DNA from: Patescibacteria group bacterium
GTDB lineage: Bacteria > Patescibacteriota > Minisyncoccia > Phycocordibacterales > SBAW01
Reading direction: 5' to 3'
DNA: 10,862 bases
Assembly (NCBI GenBank): GCA_030916835.1
Contig: JAUPWA010000039.1
Location: forward strand, 1 to 10,862
Shown: positions 1 to 5,567 of the stretch, one piece after another
How the letters are laid out: each line of letters begins with the position of its first letter
Position numbering within the stretch: position 1 is the stretch's first letter
Notes under the pieces: model-generated
Database searches by the model: none
Told to the model about the DNA's origin: nothing
The model's input: only the letters and a program-made list of their open reading frames with translations
Translations under genes and position numbers: made by a program

Positions 1-2
1 AA

Positions 3-641
3 GTGCTGATTCGCGTTCTTGCAATGGTCGTGCTGGCCATCTTTGGGCTGGCTGATACCGCACGTGCGGTGACAACACTCTACTTCCAGTTCGCGCATAC
101 GCAATCTGCCGGCGCAGTCTCATCGGGGCCAGGTGGAGCGGTAATGCTCAACTTGCAGGTTGACGGCGCGACTGCCGCCGGCGCGCCAATGCGCAACTTC
201 GTGCAGGTGCTGTCGAACAGTCATGCGGCTGGCACCTCTGGGGGCTTGCTCAGCATCGTTGGCTCTGCCGACTTTCCTGGCGCAACGCCAGATCTGGCGG
301 CGGGCACGGAGCTCTTCACGGCGACGTTGGGGCCAGTGTCGCTCACGCTCATGCCGAGCTCGTCGCTCTACCAACTGAGCTTTGCTATTGGCGGGACGGT
401 CTCGCCGGCGCTGCAAGACTTTTGGGGCATGGCCTACCCAGCGTGGGTGGGGACGGGGACTCTCCAAGGGGTCGCAATCTCGGGCTCTCCCTCGGAGGTC
501 TTCACAAGCCTTGCCGGCAGCGCCTTTGTGGGGAGTATCGAGCTCAACCCCGGGCAGCTCAACATCCCGGAGCCGCAACCGCTCCTATTGCTGGTCTTGT
601 CACTCATGCTCCTGTTTCGTCTTTGGCGTCGTGCTGCGTAG
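3..641 (+). CDS. PEP-CTERM sorting-domain secreted protein 1 (5' end at window edge)
   Basis: This is a 212-residue secreted protein of unknown function. Residues 1-22 form a signal peptide with a hydrophobic core and an ARA cleavage site before VTTLYFQF. The body is rich in Gly, Ala and Ser, contains no cysteine and looks beta-rich. From residue 188 comes IPEP, then a leucine-rich helix and the end LWRRAA, which is a PEP-CTERM signal. In the known system an exosortase in the inner membrane cleaves this signal, and the protein goes to the surface or extracellular matrix. The start is uncertain: GTG at 3 is the first codon that can be seen, but the frame is open to the window edge and a start a codon or two upstream would give an equally good signal peptide. 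No RBS is visible. A strong terminator follows at 658-720. Confidence 0.8.
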   Translation: MLIRVLAMVVLAIFGLADTARAVTTLYFQFAHTQSAGAVSSGPGGAVMLNLQVDGATAAGAPMRNFVQVLSNSHAAGTSGGLLSIVGSADFPGATPDLAAGTELFTATLGPVSLTLMPSSSLYQLSFAIGGTVSPALQDFWGMAYPAWVGTGTLQGVAISGSPSEVFTSLAGSAFVGSIELNPGQLNIPEPQPLLLLVLSLMLLFRLWRRAA

Positions 642-657
642 CCTGCAGCAGGCGCTC

Positions 658-724
658 CCGCTCGGTTTTGACTTAGTGTTGTACCTACAACACTGATGAT
701 AAACCGAGCGGTTTTGTTTTTTTA
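658..724 (+). terminator. Intrinsic terminator of PEP-CTERM gene 1
   Basis: An outer stem of 11 bp (658-668 with 701-711, CCGCTCGGTTT/AAACCGAGCGG) encloses a second perfect 8-bp hairpin (675-682 with 687-694, loop ACCT). It is followed directly by a T-rich tract, GTTTTGTTTTTTTA. The tail fits plus-strand termination only. The two-storey stem is longer than an ordinary terminator. Confidence 0.85.
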
Positions 725-744
725 TATTCTTACTTACGTTACTA

Positions 745-781
745 AAAAAAGAGAACTCCTGCCGCCGAAGCGGACAGGAGT
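745..781 (-). terminator. Intrinsic terminator of PEP-CTERM gene 2
   Basis: The stem pairs 755-765 with 770-781 (ACTCCTG+CCGC against GCGG+CAGGAGT), with one bulged A at 774 and a CGAA loop. Read on the minus strand it is followed by CTCTTTTTTTAGT, so it terminates the gene that ends at 818. It stands back to back with the plus-strand terminator at 658-724. Confidence 0.8.
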
Positions 782-817
782 CTTTTGAGTGGCCCCACAA
801 GCGGGACCAAAAGTGAA

Positions 818-1528
818 TCAGGCAGCCTTACGCTGCGAGTCGTCGTTTGCTGCGCGGCCAAGAGTGCCGCCGCCCCAGCGCCGCCGAGTGGCAAAACCGA
901 GACCGGCGAAGCCAACACCCAGAACCATCATAGATGCAGGTTCGGGGACATGTATGGACTGATCAATAAAGCTGACCGCTGCACCTGACGTGACGCCAGC
1001 GACGAGCTGAATGTCCTTGGTTACATAGGCTGAGAAGGTGGGGGCTGACAGCTGAATGTCGCCACCCTCAAGCGGAGGGTCTTGGTGGTCACAGCTGCCG
1101 AGGCTGCTGCAACTGACGGTTAGCTTGCCGATCAGCGGGCCGCCGATACCGGCGTATACGCTTTCAACAACGTTCGTAACCGAGTTGTTGCCAAAAAGCG
1201 AAGTGCCGTCGAAGTTCAGGTCGATGGCAGTGATCGGTATGGTCGACGTTACCATGTAGGTTATCGCCACGTCAGTGACGAAACCAAGGTCCGCGGCGAA
1301 GCCGCTGTTAAACCTGATACCGTCAGAGACCGTGGAGACGTCGATGCCCGTGCAAGCGGCAGGACCACCGATGCCAGGGCCAGAGGCCGTGATCACGCAG
1401 GTAAAGCCGGAGAATGTCATCGGACCCAAAGTAAGGGTTGGCGATGGTACCAAAGGCACTGCAGCCGCGATGTGCGGCAACAGCAATACAGCCAGCAGCA
1501 AGCCGCTGGCCAACAAACGTCGTATCAT
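818..1528 (-). CDS. PEP-CTERM sorting-domain secreted protein 2
   Basis: This is a 236-residue exported protein of unknown function. The N-terminus, MIRRLLASGLLLAVLLLPHIAAA, is a signal peptide with likely cleavage in or just after the AAA run. The mature part has four cysteines in two pairs (FTCVI...AACTG and VSCSSLGSC), which could form disulfides outside the cell. VPEP begins at residue 194, followed by the hydrophobic stretch ASMMVLGVGFAGLGFA and TRRR, a textbook PEP-CTERM signal. Unusually, a 19-residue tail follows the TRRR, ending GRAANDDSQRKAA. The ATG at 1526-1528 is supported by a purine-rich RBS (GGAAAGG) 9-15 nt upstream. The gene forms its own unit, with a promoter near 1590-1624 and a terminator at 745-781. 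The sorting-signal call is firm; the function of the mature domain is unknown. Confidence 0.88.
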   Translation of the reverse strand: MIRRLLASGLLLAVLLLPHIAAAVPLVPSPTLTLGPMTFSGFTCVITASGPGIGGPAACTGIDVSTVSDGIRFNSGFAADLGFVTDVAITYMVTSTIPITAIDLNFDGTSLFGNNSVTNVVESVYAGIGGPLIGKLTVSCSSLGSCDHQDPPLEGGDIQLSAPTFSAYVTKDIQLVAGVTSGAAVSFIDQSIHVPEPASMMVLGVGFAGLGFATRRRWGGGTLGRAANDDSQRKAA

Positions 1529-1543
1529 GAGAGGTTACCTTTC

Positions 1544-1555
1544 CCTTTGCAAAGG
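1544..1555. promoter_or_regulatory. Palindrome CCTTTGCAAAGG upstream of PEP-CTERM gene 2
   Basis: This perfect 12-bp palindrome is centred about 21 bp upstream of the start codon, just before the RBS. It shares the TTGCAA centre with the palindromes upstream of PEP-CTERM genes 3 and 4. A role as operator for a dimeric regulator is an inference. Confidence 0.35.
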
Positions 1556-1589
1556 ACGGCTGCCAAACCAAGACAGAACAGCCAGAATG

Positions 1590-1624
1590 AAAATAACACA
1601 AGTTTGGCGTTTTGTCTCGTATAT
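1590..1624 (-). promoter_or_regulatory. Putative promoter of PEP-CTERM gene 2
   Basis: On the minus strand, GAGACA and TATTTT are 17 bp apart, and the -10 has an upstream TG (TGTTATTTT, extended -10). The 12-mer TTGTGTTATTTT recurs identically in the promoter region of the minus-strand gene ending at 8203. The -35 match is 4 of 6. Confidence 0.4.
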
Positions 1625-1635
1625 AGAAAAATGGG

Positions 1636-1685
1636 GAAAAAGAAAACCCGTGCTTTTCAACCTTTTGGGGAAGAAAAGCACGGGT
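1636..1685 (-). terminator. Intrinsic terminator of PEP-CTERM gene 3
   Basis: A perfect 12-bp stem (1646-1657 with 1674-1685, ACCCGTGCTTTT/AAAAGCACGGGT) encloses a 16-nt loop. On the minus strand it is followed by TTTCTTTTTCCCCATTTTT. It lies 54 bp past the stop codon of the gene at 1739-2593. Confidence 0.85.
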
Positions 1686-1738
1686 CTGTCTGCCTTGAGC
1701 AGAGTAGTATCTACCCAAGGCAAACGATTGGTCAGAGA

Positions 1739-2593
1739 TCAGGCCGCGGCCGTCATACCCTCGTTGTCATTGGCTGCACCACCACCGTCGTTTTTGCCAC
1801 CACGCCGCCGGGTCTGTGCAATGCAGGCGAGCGCAGAGAGGCCGACGAAGAGCGTGGCAATCGACCAGGGTTCGGGAACCTGGGTTGCCCAGAGCGCCTG
1901 GTAGGTGCCCAAGTCACCCAGCTCGCCGAAGTTCTTGGCCTGCATAATCAGATCTGAGAAGCCGGTATCGCTGGGATCGCCGGCGAGCGTCGCTGCGTTG
2001 CTGTTACCGTTCACGCCGTATTGGAACGTGGGCGGGCCCCCAAGCAGTTCGGTGATGCTGAGCGTGTTCCAGTCGTTGGTGATGACCGCATCGCCCAGAT
2101 CGATCCAAACTCCGCCGATCGAATCCCAAACGCGGAAGCGGCCGGCGCCCCCTTCGTTCGTGAAGCCGATGATCGGATAGTCATGCGGATCCGAGCCGCA
2201 TGCTGGACAATTGACGACCGCCCACATGTCGGTGCGGCGGATGCCGTTTTGAACATCCATCCAGGAGGAAGGGATCCAGACGCTGGCCGACACGGTGTCG
2301 CCAGGTCCGCCGGAAAGTGCAGTCTTCATGCCTTGCGTATCGTAGAACGTTGACGCAAAGGCGACAGGCCGGTTTGCGGCGCTGGTCGACGGGTCGATGC
2401 TGATTTGCAGCACATGGTCAGCGCCGTGCATATAGCCAGCATCAGCGAAGCCGGGGGGTTGGTAGCGATCGGTCACCCAGCCTATTGGAGCTCCGGCGAA
2501 GGTGGGCGTCACATTGGCTGCGAACGCTGAGTTCGCCGCCAACATTGGCAACAGAAGAAGCGCCATAACGGCGCCAAAAAATCTCGTACGCAT
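1739..2593 (-). CDS. PEP-CTERM sorting-domain secreted protein 3
   Basis: This is a 284-residue exported protein. The signal peptide MRTRFFGAVMALLLLPMLAANSAFA has likely cleavage at AFA before ANVTPT. The mature region alternates short strands with aromatic and glycine-rich turns (DTVSASVWIPSSW, RFRVWDSIGGVWIDLG, FQYGVNG), which reminds me of a jelly-roll or laminin-G-like carbohydrate-binding fold; this is only an impression. A CPAC pair lies mid-protein. VPEP starts at residue 239 and is followed by WSIATLFVGLSALACIA and TRRRG, the PEP-CTERM signal. A tail beyond the arginines ends GAANDNEGMTAAA. The ATG at 2591-2593 has a good RBS (AAGGA) 8-12 nt upstream. It is a single-gene unit with its own terminator. 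Confidence 0.88.
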   Translation of the reverse strand: MRTRFFGAVMALLLLPMLAANSAFAANVTPTFAGAPIGWVTDRYQPPGFADAGYMHGADHVLQISIDPSTSAANRPVAFASTFYDTQGMKTALSGGPGDTVSASVWIPSSWMDVQNGIRRTDMWAVVNCPACGSDPHDYPIIGFTNEGGAGRFRVWDSIGGVWIDLGDAVITNDWNTLSITELLGGPPTFQYGVNGNSNAATLAGDPSDTGFSDLIMQAKNFGELGDLGTYQALWATQVPEPWSIATLFVGLSALACIAQTRRRGGKNDGGGAANDNEGMTAAA

Positions 2594-2613
2594 TGAGCAG
2601 TCCTTCTATCAGT

Positions 2614-2629
2614 TTCAGTTGCAACTGAA
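2614..2629. promoter_or_regulatory. Palindrome TTCAGTTGCAACTGAA upstream of PEP-CTERM gene 3
   Basis: This perfect 16-bp palindrome is centred 28 bp upstream of the start codon of the minus-strand gene. The same GTTGCAAC centre lies at the same distance upstream of the divergent gene 4. It is probably a protein-binding site. A zero-loop palindrome is less likely to act as an RNA hairpin. Confidence 0.4.
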
Positions 2630-2777
2630 CGCCCAAAAGTGGTGTTAGCACCAGAACGTCCAGTACTCTTCTACCATAAAAACTCCAAAATAGAAAGGTA
2701 CTTCCATTTTATATAACTATGTGTTATAGTGCCTCTGGCTTCCCGATATGGCTTTTTAGCGATATAGGGAGCGTTTT
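2630..2777. other. Divergent intergenic region between PEP-CTERM genes 3 and 4
   Basis: This stretch lies between the two start regions and holds no gene that I can see. Its AT-rich part (2670-2730) includes TATAAC at 2712-2717 and TATAGT at 2725-2730, which could be plus-strand -10 boxes for gene 4, but neither has a convincing -35. No clear minus-strand promoter for gene 3 was found. Confidence 0.4.
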
Positions 2778-2779
2778 TT

Positions 2780-2787
2780 GTTGCAAC
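2780..2787. promoter_or_regulatory. Palindrome GTTGCAAC upstream of PEP-CTERM gene 4
   Basis: This 8-bp palindrome is centred about 27 bp upstream of ATG 2811, the same spacing as the 16-bp palindrome upstream of gene 3. It is a weak signal alone and is supported by its position. Confidence 0.3.
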
Positions 2788-2810
2788 TTCAAGAAAAGAG
2801 GAGACCCGCC

Positions 2811-3542
2811 ATGCGGCGGCTATTGGTACCCTTGTTGCTCATCCTGGGTCTGTTTGCCACTGTGCAGCAGGCCAGAGCCGTGACTTACGACATCATCGGA
2901 CTCGACCCCAATCCAAGTCTGGTTGGCAGGGCCTACATCAATGGTATTGGCGCTTCGCCGCCGGGCGATGCGTTGTTTGGCACGTACACCATCGGCGAGC
3001 TGCGACCCATCGGAGGTGGGCCGTCGATGTTCGGTCTGTATGCGAACTGCATCGACCCGACCACTTGGGGTGTTAGCAGCCCCGTTGTGGCTGTGTCGGT
3101 GGACGACATTTTTTCGGCGGCCGTTGCCTTGCGGTTGACCATCGCGAAGGAAAACATGCCGGCGCCGACTACTGCGCTCATTTCGGGCGCGGAGGAAATC
3201 TTCCTGCTTCGCGAGATCTACGGAGCAGCGATAACGTTCACGGGCATCGATCCGGCGGCGTTTGCGCTGGCGGACACGTTCGATTGGAACATCACCCATG
3301 GGATTTGGGTTGATGACCCAACCAAGGAGGTTGTGGCCCTTACGCCAACGGCCACAAGCACGCAACGCTTGCTGGTGGTGGTGCCAGTGCCTGAGCCTCT
3401 AACGATTGCTTGGCTCGGCGGTGCCCTCATCTTGCTGGGGTTGATGAACCAGTATCGGCGGATGCCGTCCCTCTTCATGGGCTTCTCGGGGCAGAAGAGC
3501 GCCGGCCCGCAGCAGGATGTCGAAATCCAAAGCATCTTCTAG
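2811..3542 (+). CDS. PEP-CTERM sorting-domain secreted protein 4
   Basis: This is a 243-residue exported protein of unknown function. The start at ATG 2811 is chosen over a TTG 33 nt upstream because AAGAGGAGA sits 7-15 nt before it and it opens directly into a clean signal peptide, MRRLLVPLLLILGLFATVQQARA, cut before VTYD. The mature part has no motif I recognise and a single cysteine (YANC). VPEP starts at residue 193, followed by LTIAWLGGALILLGLM and NQYRR. The basic cluster is weak, and the protein continues for about 26 more residues (MPSLFMGFSGQ...IQSIF), much longer than a usual PEP-CTERM tail. A powerful terminator follows. The gene is divergent from gene 3 and shares its TTGCAA palindrome spacing. 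Confidence 0.85.
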   Translation: MRRLLVPLLLILGLFATVQQARAVTYDIIGLDPNPSLVGRAYINGIGASPPGDALFGTYTIGELRPIGGGPSMFGLYANCIDPTTWGVSSPVVAVSVDDIFSAAVALRLTIAKENMPAPTTALISGAEEIFLLREIYGAAITFTGIDPAAFALADTFDWNITHGIWVDDPTKEVVALTPTATSTQRLLVVVPVPEPLTIAWLGGALILLGLMNQYRRMPSLFMGFSGQKSAGPQQDVEIQSIF

Positions 3543-3589
3543 ACCCACGACAGCGCCGGCGCGAGTAATACGCAGCGGGCCTGACTACG

Positions 3590-3628
3590 CGGCGCGTTCC
3601 CTACAGGGGAGCGCGCCGTTTTGCTTTT
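3590..3628 (+). terminator. Intrinsic terminator of PEP-CTERM gene 4
   Basis: An uninterrupted 13-bp stem (3590-3602 with 3606-3618, two G-T wobbles) has an ACA triloop and is followed by TTTTGCTTTT. It marks the boundary between the PEP-CTERM cluster and the housekeeping block. Confidence 0.9.
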
Positions 3629-3635
3629 GCATCAT

Positions 3636-3664
3636 TTGTTTAGTAGCCAACACTCCGGTATTAT
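3636..3664 (+). promoter_or_regulatory. Promoter of mreB paralog 1
   Basis: The -35 TTGTTT (3636-3641) and -10 TATTAT (3659-3664) are separated by 17 bp. Transcription should start near 3671, only about 2 nt before ATG 3673, which predicts a leaderless or nearly leaderless mRNA. Confidence 0.6.
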
Positions 3665-3672
3665 TCCTTTGC

Positions 3673-4686
3673 ATGTCATTCTTTACTCCACGCCTCGGGA
3701 TCGATCTTGGTACCGCCAACACACTCGTGTTTATCCCTGGCCGCGGTGTAGTGCTCAACGAGCCATCCGTCGTTGCTATTTCAGAGATCGATAAGCGTAT
3801 TTTGGCGGTAGGGGCTGAGGCCAAGGAAATGATCGGCCGTACTCCGGGCGAAATCATCGCCTATCGCCCCATGAAAGATGGTGTCATCGCCGACTATCGC
3901 GTCACCCAAGCTATGCTGCGCTACTTTATCAACAAGGCGATGGGCCGCTTCCAACTCTTTAAACCCGAGGTGATGGTCTCGGTGCCAACTGGTGTCACCT
4001 CGACCGAGCGTCGCGCGGTCGTTGAGGCTGCCATTCGGGCCGGGGCTAAGAGCGCATACGTGGTTAAAGAGTCGGTCTTGGCAGCGATAGGCGCTGGCAT
4101 ACCTATCCAAGAGGCGCGTGGCCACATGGTTATCGACATTGGGGGCGGCACCTCTGACGTTGCGGTTATCTCACTTGGCGGCATCGTTGCCTCAACCTCG
4201 GTAAAGTGTGCGGGCGACAGGCTCGACCACACTATTGCCGACTATATAAAGAAGACATACAACCTTGGTATTGGTGACAAGACCGCTGAGGATATCAAAA
4301 TCCAAATTGGCTCTGCTGTGCCGGTTGAGGAGGAGCTCACCATGCAGGTGCGTGGGCGCGACTTTATCTCGGGGCTACCACGCTCTTTTGAAATGAAGAC
4401 CAATGACGTGGTCAAAGCGATAGGCAAGGACCTGCGCGAGATTATCAAAGCGATTCGCGATGTGCTCCAAGAGACACCACCAGAGCTCGCCTCAGACATC
4501 ATCGACCAAGGCATCATTATGACTGGAGGCACGAGCCAGCTGCGCAACTTTCCTGAGCTGGTCTTACGCCGCACCGGGGTAAAGGCGGTCGTCGCTGACA
4601 ACGCGCTCTTTTGTGTCGCGCGCGGCACCGGCATCGCGCTTGAGCACCTCGACACCTACAAAAAGGCAGTTATCGCCAAGAGGTAG
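3673..4686 (+). CDS. mreB: Rod shape-determining protein MreB, paralog 1
   Basis: This 337-residue bacterial actin should form membrane-associated ATP-dependent filaments that guide the peptidoglycan elongation machinery and keep rod shape. Phosphate loop 1 is GIDLGTANTLVF at residues 9-20. Phosphate loop 2 is VIDIGGGTSDVAVI. The RGRDFISGLPR segment typical of MreB and the C-terminal ARGTGIALEHLDTY are present. The adenosine motif reads MTGGTSQLRN, where MreB usually has LTGGGALL, so this copy is somewhat divergent. The frame is open upstream to 3517, inside the end of the previous gene, but ATG 3673 matches the normal MreB N-terminus and follows a promoter. There is no Shine-Dalgarno sequence. 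The stop is 1 nt from the next start, so it is probably co-transcribed with the holB-like gene. A second copy starts at 9965. Confidence 0.95.
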   Translation: MSFFTPRLGIDLGTANTLVFIPGRGVVLNEPSVVAISEIDKRILAVGAEAKEMIGRTPGEIIAYRPMKDGVIADYRVTQAMLRYFINKAMGRFQLFKPEVMVSVPTGVTSTERRAVVEAAIRAGAKSAYVVKESVLAAIGAGIPIQEARGHMVIDIGGGTSDVAVISLGGIVASTSVKCAGDRLDHTIADYIKKTYNLGIGDKTAEDIKIQIGSAVPVEEELTMQVRGRDFISGLPRSFEMKTNDVVKAIGKDLREIIKAIRDVLQETPPELASDIIDQGIIMTGGTSQLRNFPELVLRRTGVKAVVADNALFCVARGTGIALEHLDTYKKAVIAKR

Positions 4687-4687
4687 T

Positions 4688-5434
4688 ATGCTCACGCACC
4701 ACGCGTATTTTCTTGAAGGGGCGCTCGACCAATTTGATGCGCTTGTACATGCGCTGCGAGAGAGTGAAAACTTTGCGCCTCATGACCCGGGCTTTGCACC
4801 CCAGCAGTTTGAAAAATTTGGTATCGACGAGGCACGCGAGCTCATAGCGACCGCCTCGCTTAAAAATACCGGTGGCCGCACCCTGTTCGTGCTCGGCGTG
4901 GGCTCGATGACGAGTGAGGCGCAGCAAGCGCTTTTAAAACTATTTGAAGAGCCCCAGCAGGGGACGCAGTTCGTGCTCCTTTTGCCGCACGGCACACTAC
5001 TGTCAACGCTACGCTCGAGAATGCTAGATTTTAAGGGTGAAGTGGTGGATGGGTCAAAAGAGTTCCTTCCGAAAAAGTCCCTGCCTGCCGGCAGGCAGGC
5101 TCGGGCCAGACTATTTTCTTCAGAAACTCTTTTGGCCCAAAATGCTTCGAGTGGTCAATTTGTTCAGAATGATGCAACCGAATTTCTTGCCTCGCCCTAC
5201 AAAAAGCGCAGCGACTGGGTCGCCGCGTTCCTCAAAGATGAAGAAGATGCGCGCGAGCGCACACGTAGCTTTTTTACTGAGCTTGAAGCGGCACTCCACC
5301 CGCACATGAGCAGCGCTAACGTGCGCGCAGCACTCGAAGACCTCATGCACCTGCGCCAATACCTTAATGACCGCGCCCCATCACTCAAAATGATCCTCGA
5401 ACATTTGGCGGTAACGCTTCCAGCTATAAAGTAG
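4688..5434 (+). CDS. holB: DNA polymerase III delta'-like clamp-loader subunit
   Basis: This 248-residue protein is related to the clamp-loader AAA+ subunits (delta'/tau), which open the sliding clamp and load it on DNA. The diagnostic stretch is TSEAQQALLKLFEEPQQGTQF, followed by LLPHGTLLSTLRSRM, corresponding to the ALLK.LEEP region and the SRC motif (here SRM). There is no Walker A P-loop and no zinc-binding cysteine cluster, so it should not hydrolyse ATP, as for delta'. It is shorter than E. coli HolB (334 residues). Residues 122-151 come from an inverted-repeat insertion (see 5051-5138). ATG 4688 is chosen because it follows the mreB stop by 1 nt and has GAGG at 4680-4683. Assignment to delta' rather than another clamp-loader-like protein is moderately sure. 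Confidence 0.7.
   Translation: MLTHHAYFLEGALDQFDALVHALRESENFAPHDPGFAPQQFEKFGIDEARELIATASLKNTGGRTLFVLGVGSMTSEAQQALLKLFEEPQQGTQFVLLLPHGTLLSTLRSRMLDFKGEVVDGSKEFLPKKSLPAGRQARARLFSSETLLAQNASSGQFVQNDATEFLASPYKKRSDWVAAFLKDEEDARERTRSFFTELEAALHPHMSSANVRAALEDLMHLRQYLNDRAPSLKMILEHLAVTLPAIK
5051..5138. repeat. Inverted-repeat insertion with GC palindrome inside holB-like gene
   Basis: A perfect 20-bp palindrome, CCTGCCTGCCGGCAGGCAGG (5080-5099), sits between outer imperfect inverted arms. The arms at about 5051-5068 and 5121-5138 match at 15 of 18 positions, including a perfect 10 bp (CAAAAGAGTT/AACTCTTTTG). It is read through in frame as GSKEF...LPAGRQA...ETLLAQ, between the SRM motif and the C-terminal helical domain. 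I recall LPAGRQA-type peptides in many Parcubacteria proteins. The whole unit resembles protein-inserted palindromic elements such as those of Rickettsia. Confidence 0.65.
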
Positions 5435-5441
5435 TTTGTTA

Positions 5442-5555
5442 CAAATACTAATTTCTTCTCGCAATACTATTCTCTTACTCTCGATGCTATTGATTTGCCT
5501 TACCTAACTACACTGCCGACTACTTGCCCGCAATGCTCCCCTCAATTAGTATTTG
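5442..5555. repeat. Structured intergenic element, copy A (holB-nth spacer)
   Basis: A 90-nt core (5454-5543) is closed by perfect 12-bp inverted arms (CAAATACTAATT at 5442-5453, AATTAGTATTTG at 5544-5555). The core aligns without gaps to copy B at about 70% by hand count. The best-conserved blocks are TATTGATTTGCCT (5488-5500) and GCCCGCAATGCTC (5526-5538). The arms differ in sequence from those of copy B but pair in the same register. There is no T-run on either strand, so it is not a simple terminator. The 3' arm ends 12 nt before the nth start. The functional strand is unknown. Confidence 0.6.
5524..5553 (+). promoter_or_regulatory. Possible nth promoter inside element A
   Basis: TTGCCC (5524-5529) and TAGTAT (5548-5553) are 18 bp apart, which would start transcription near 5560, about 8 nt before ATG 5568. 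Both boxes match only 4 of 6 positions or fewer and lie inside the structured element, so this is tentative. Confidence 0.3.
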
Positions 5556-5567
5556 CTGCGCACTAAC

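Noticed and set aside
120..578. Long antisense open frame within PEP-CTERM gene 1
   Set aside because: It is arginine-rich with no RBS, and it is a shadow of the GC-rich coding strand.
2600..2800. Sigma-54 promoters upstream of the PEP-CTERM genes
   Set aside because: Only gene 3 has GG and GC 10 bp apart around TTGCA. Gene 2 has spacing 12 and gene 4 has no suitable GG, so the TTGCAA palindrome explains the data better.
2778..2810. TTG start for PEP-CTERM gene 4
   Set aside because: It has no RBS and adds a charged stretch before the signal peptide; ATG 2811 has AAGAGGAGA at good spacing.
3517..3672. Longer N-terminus of mreB paralog 1 starting at 3517
   Set aside because: It would overlap the end of PEP-CTERM gene 4 and cross its terminator and the mreB promoter, and the extra 52 residues do not resemble any MreB N-terminus.
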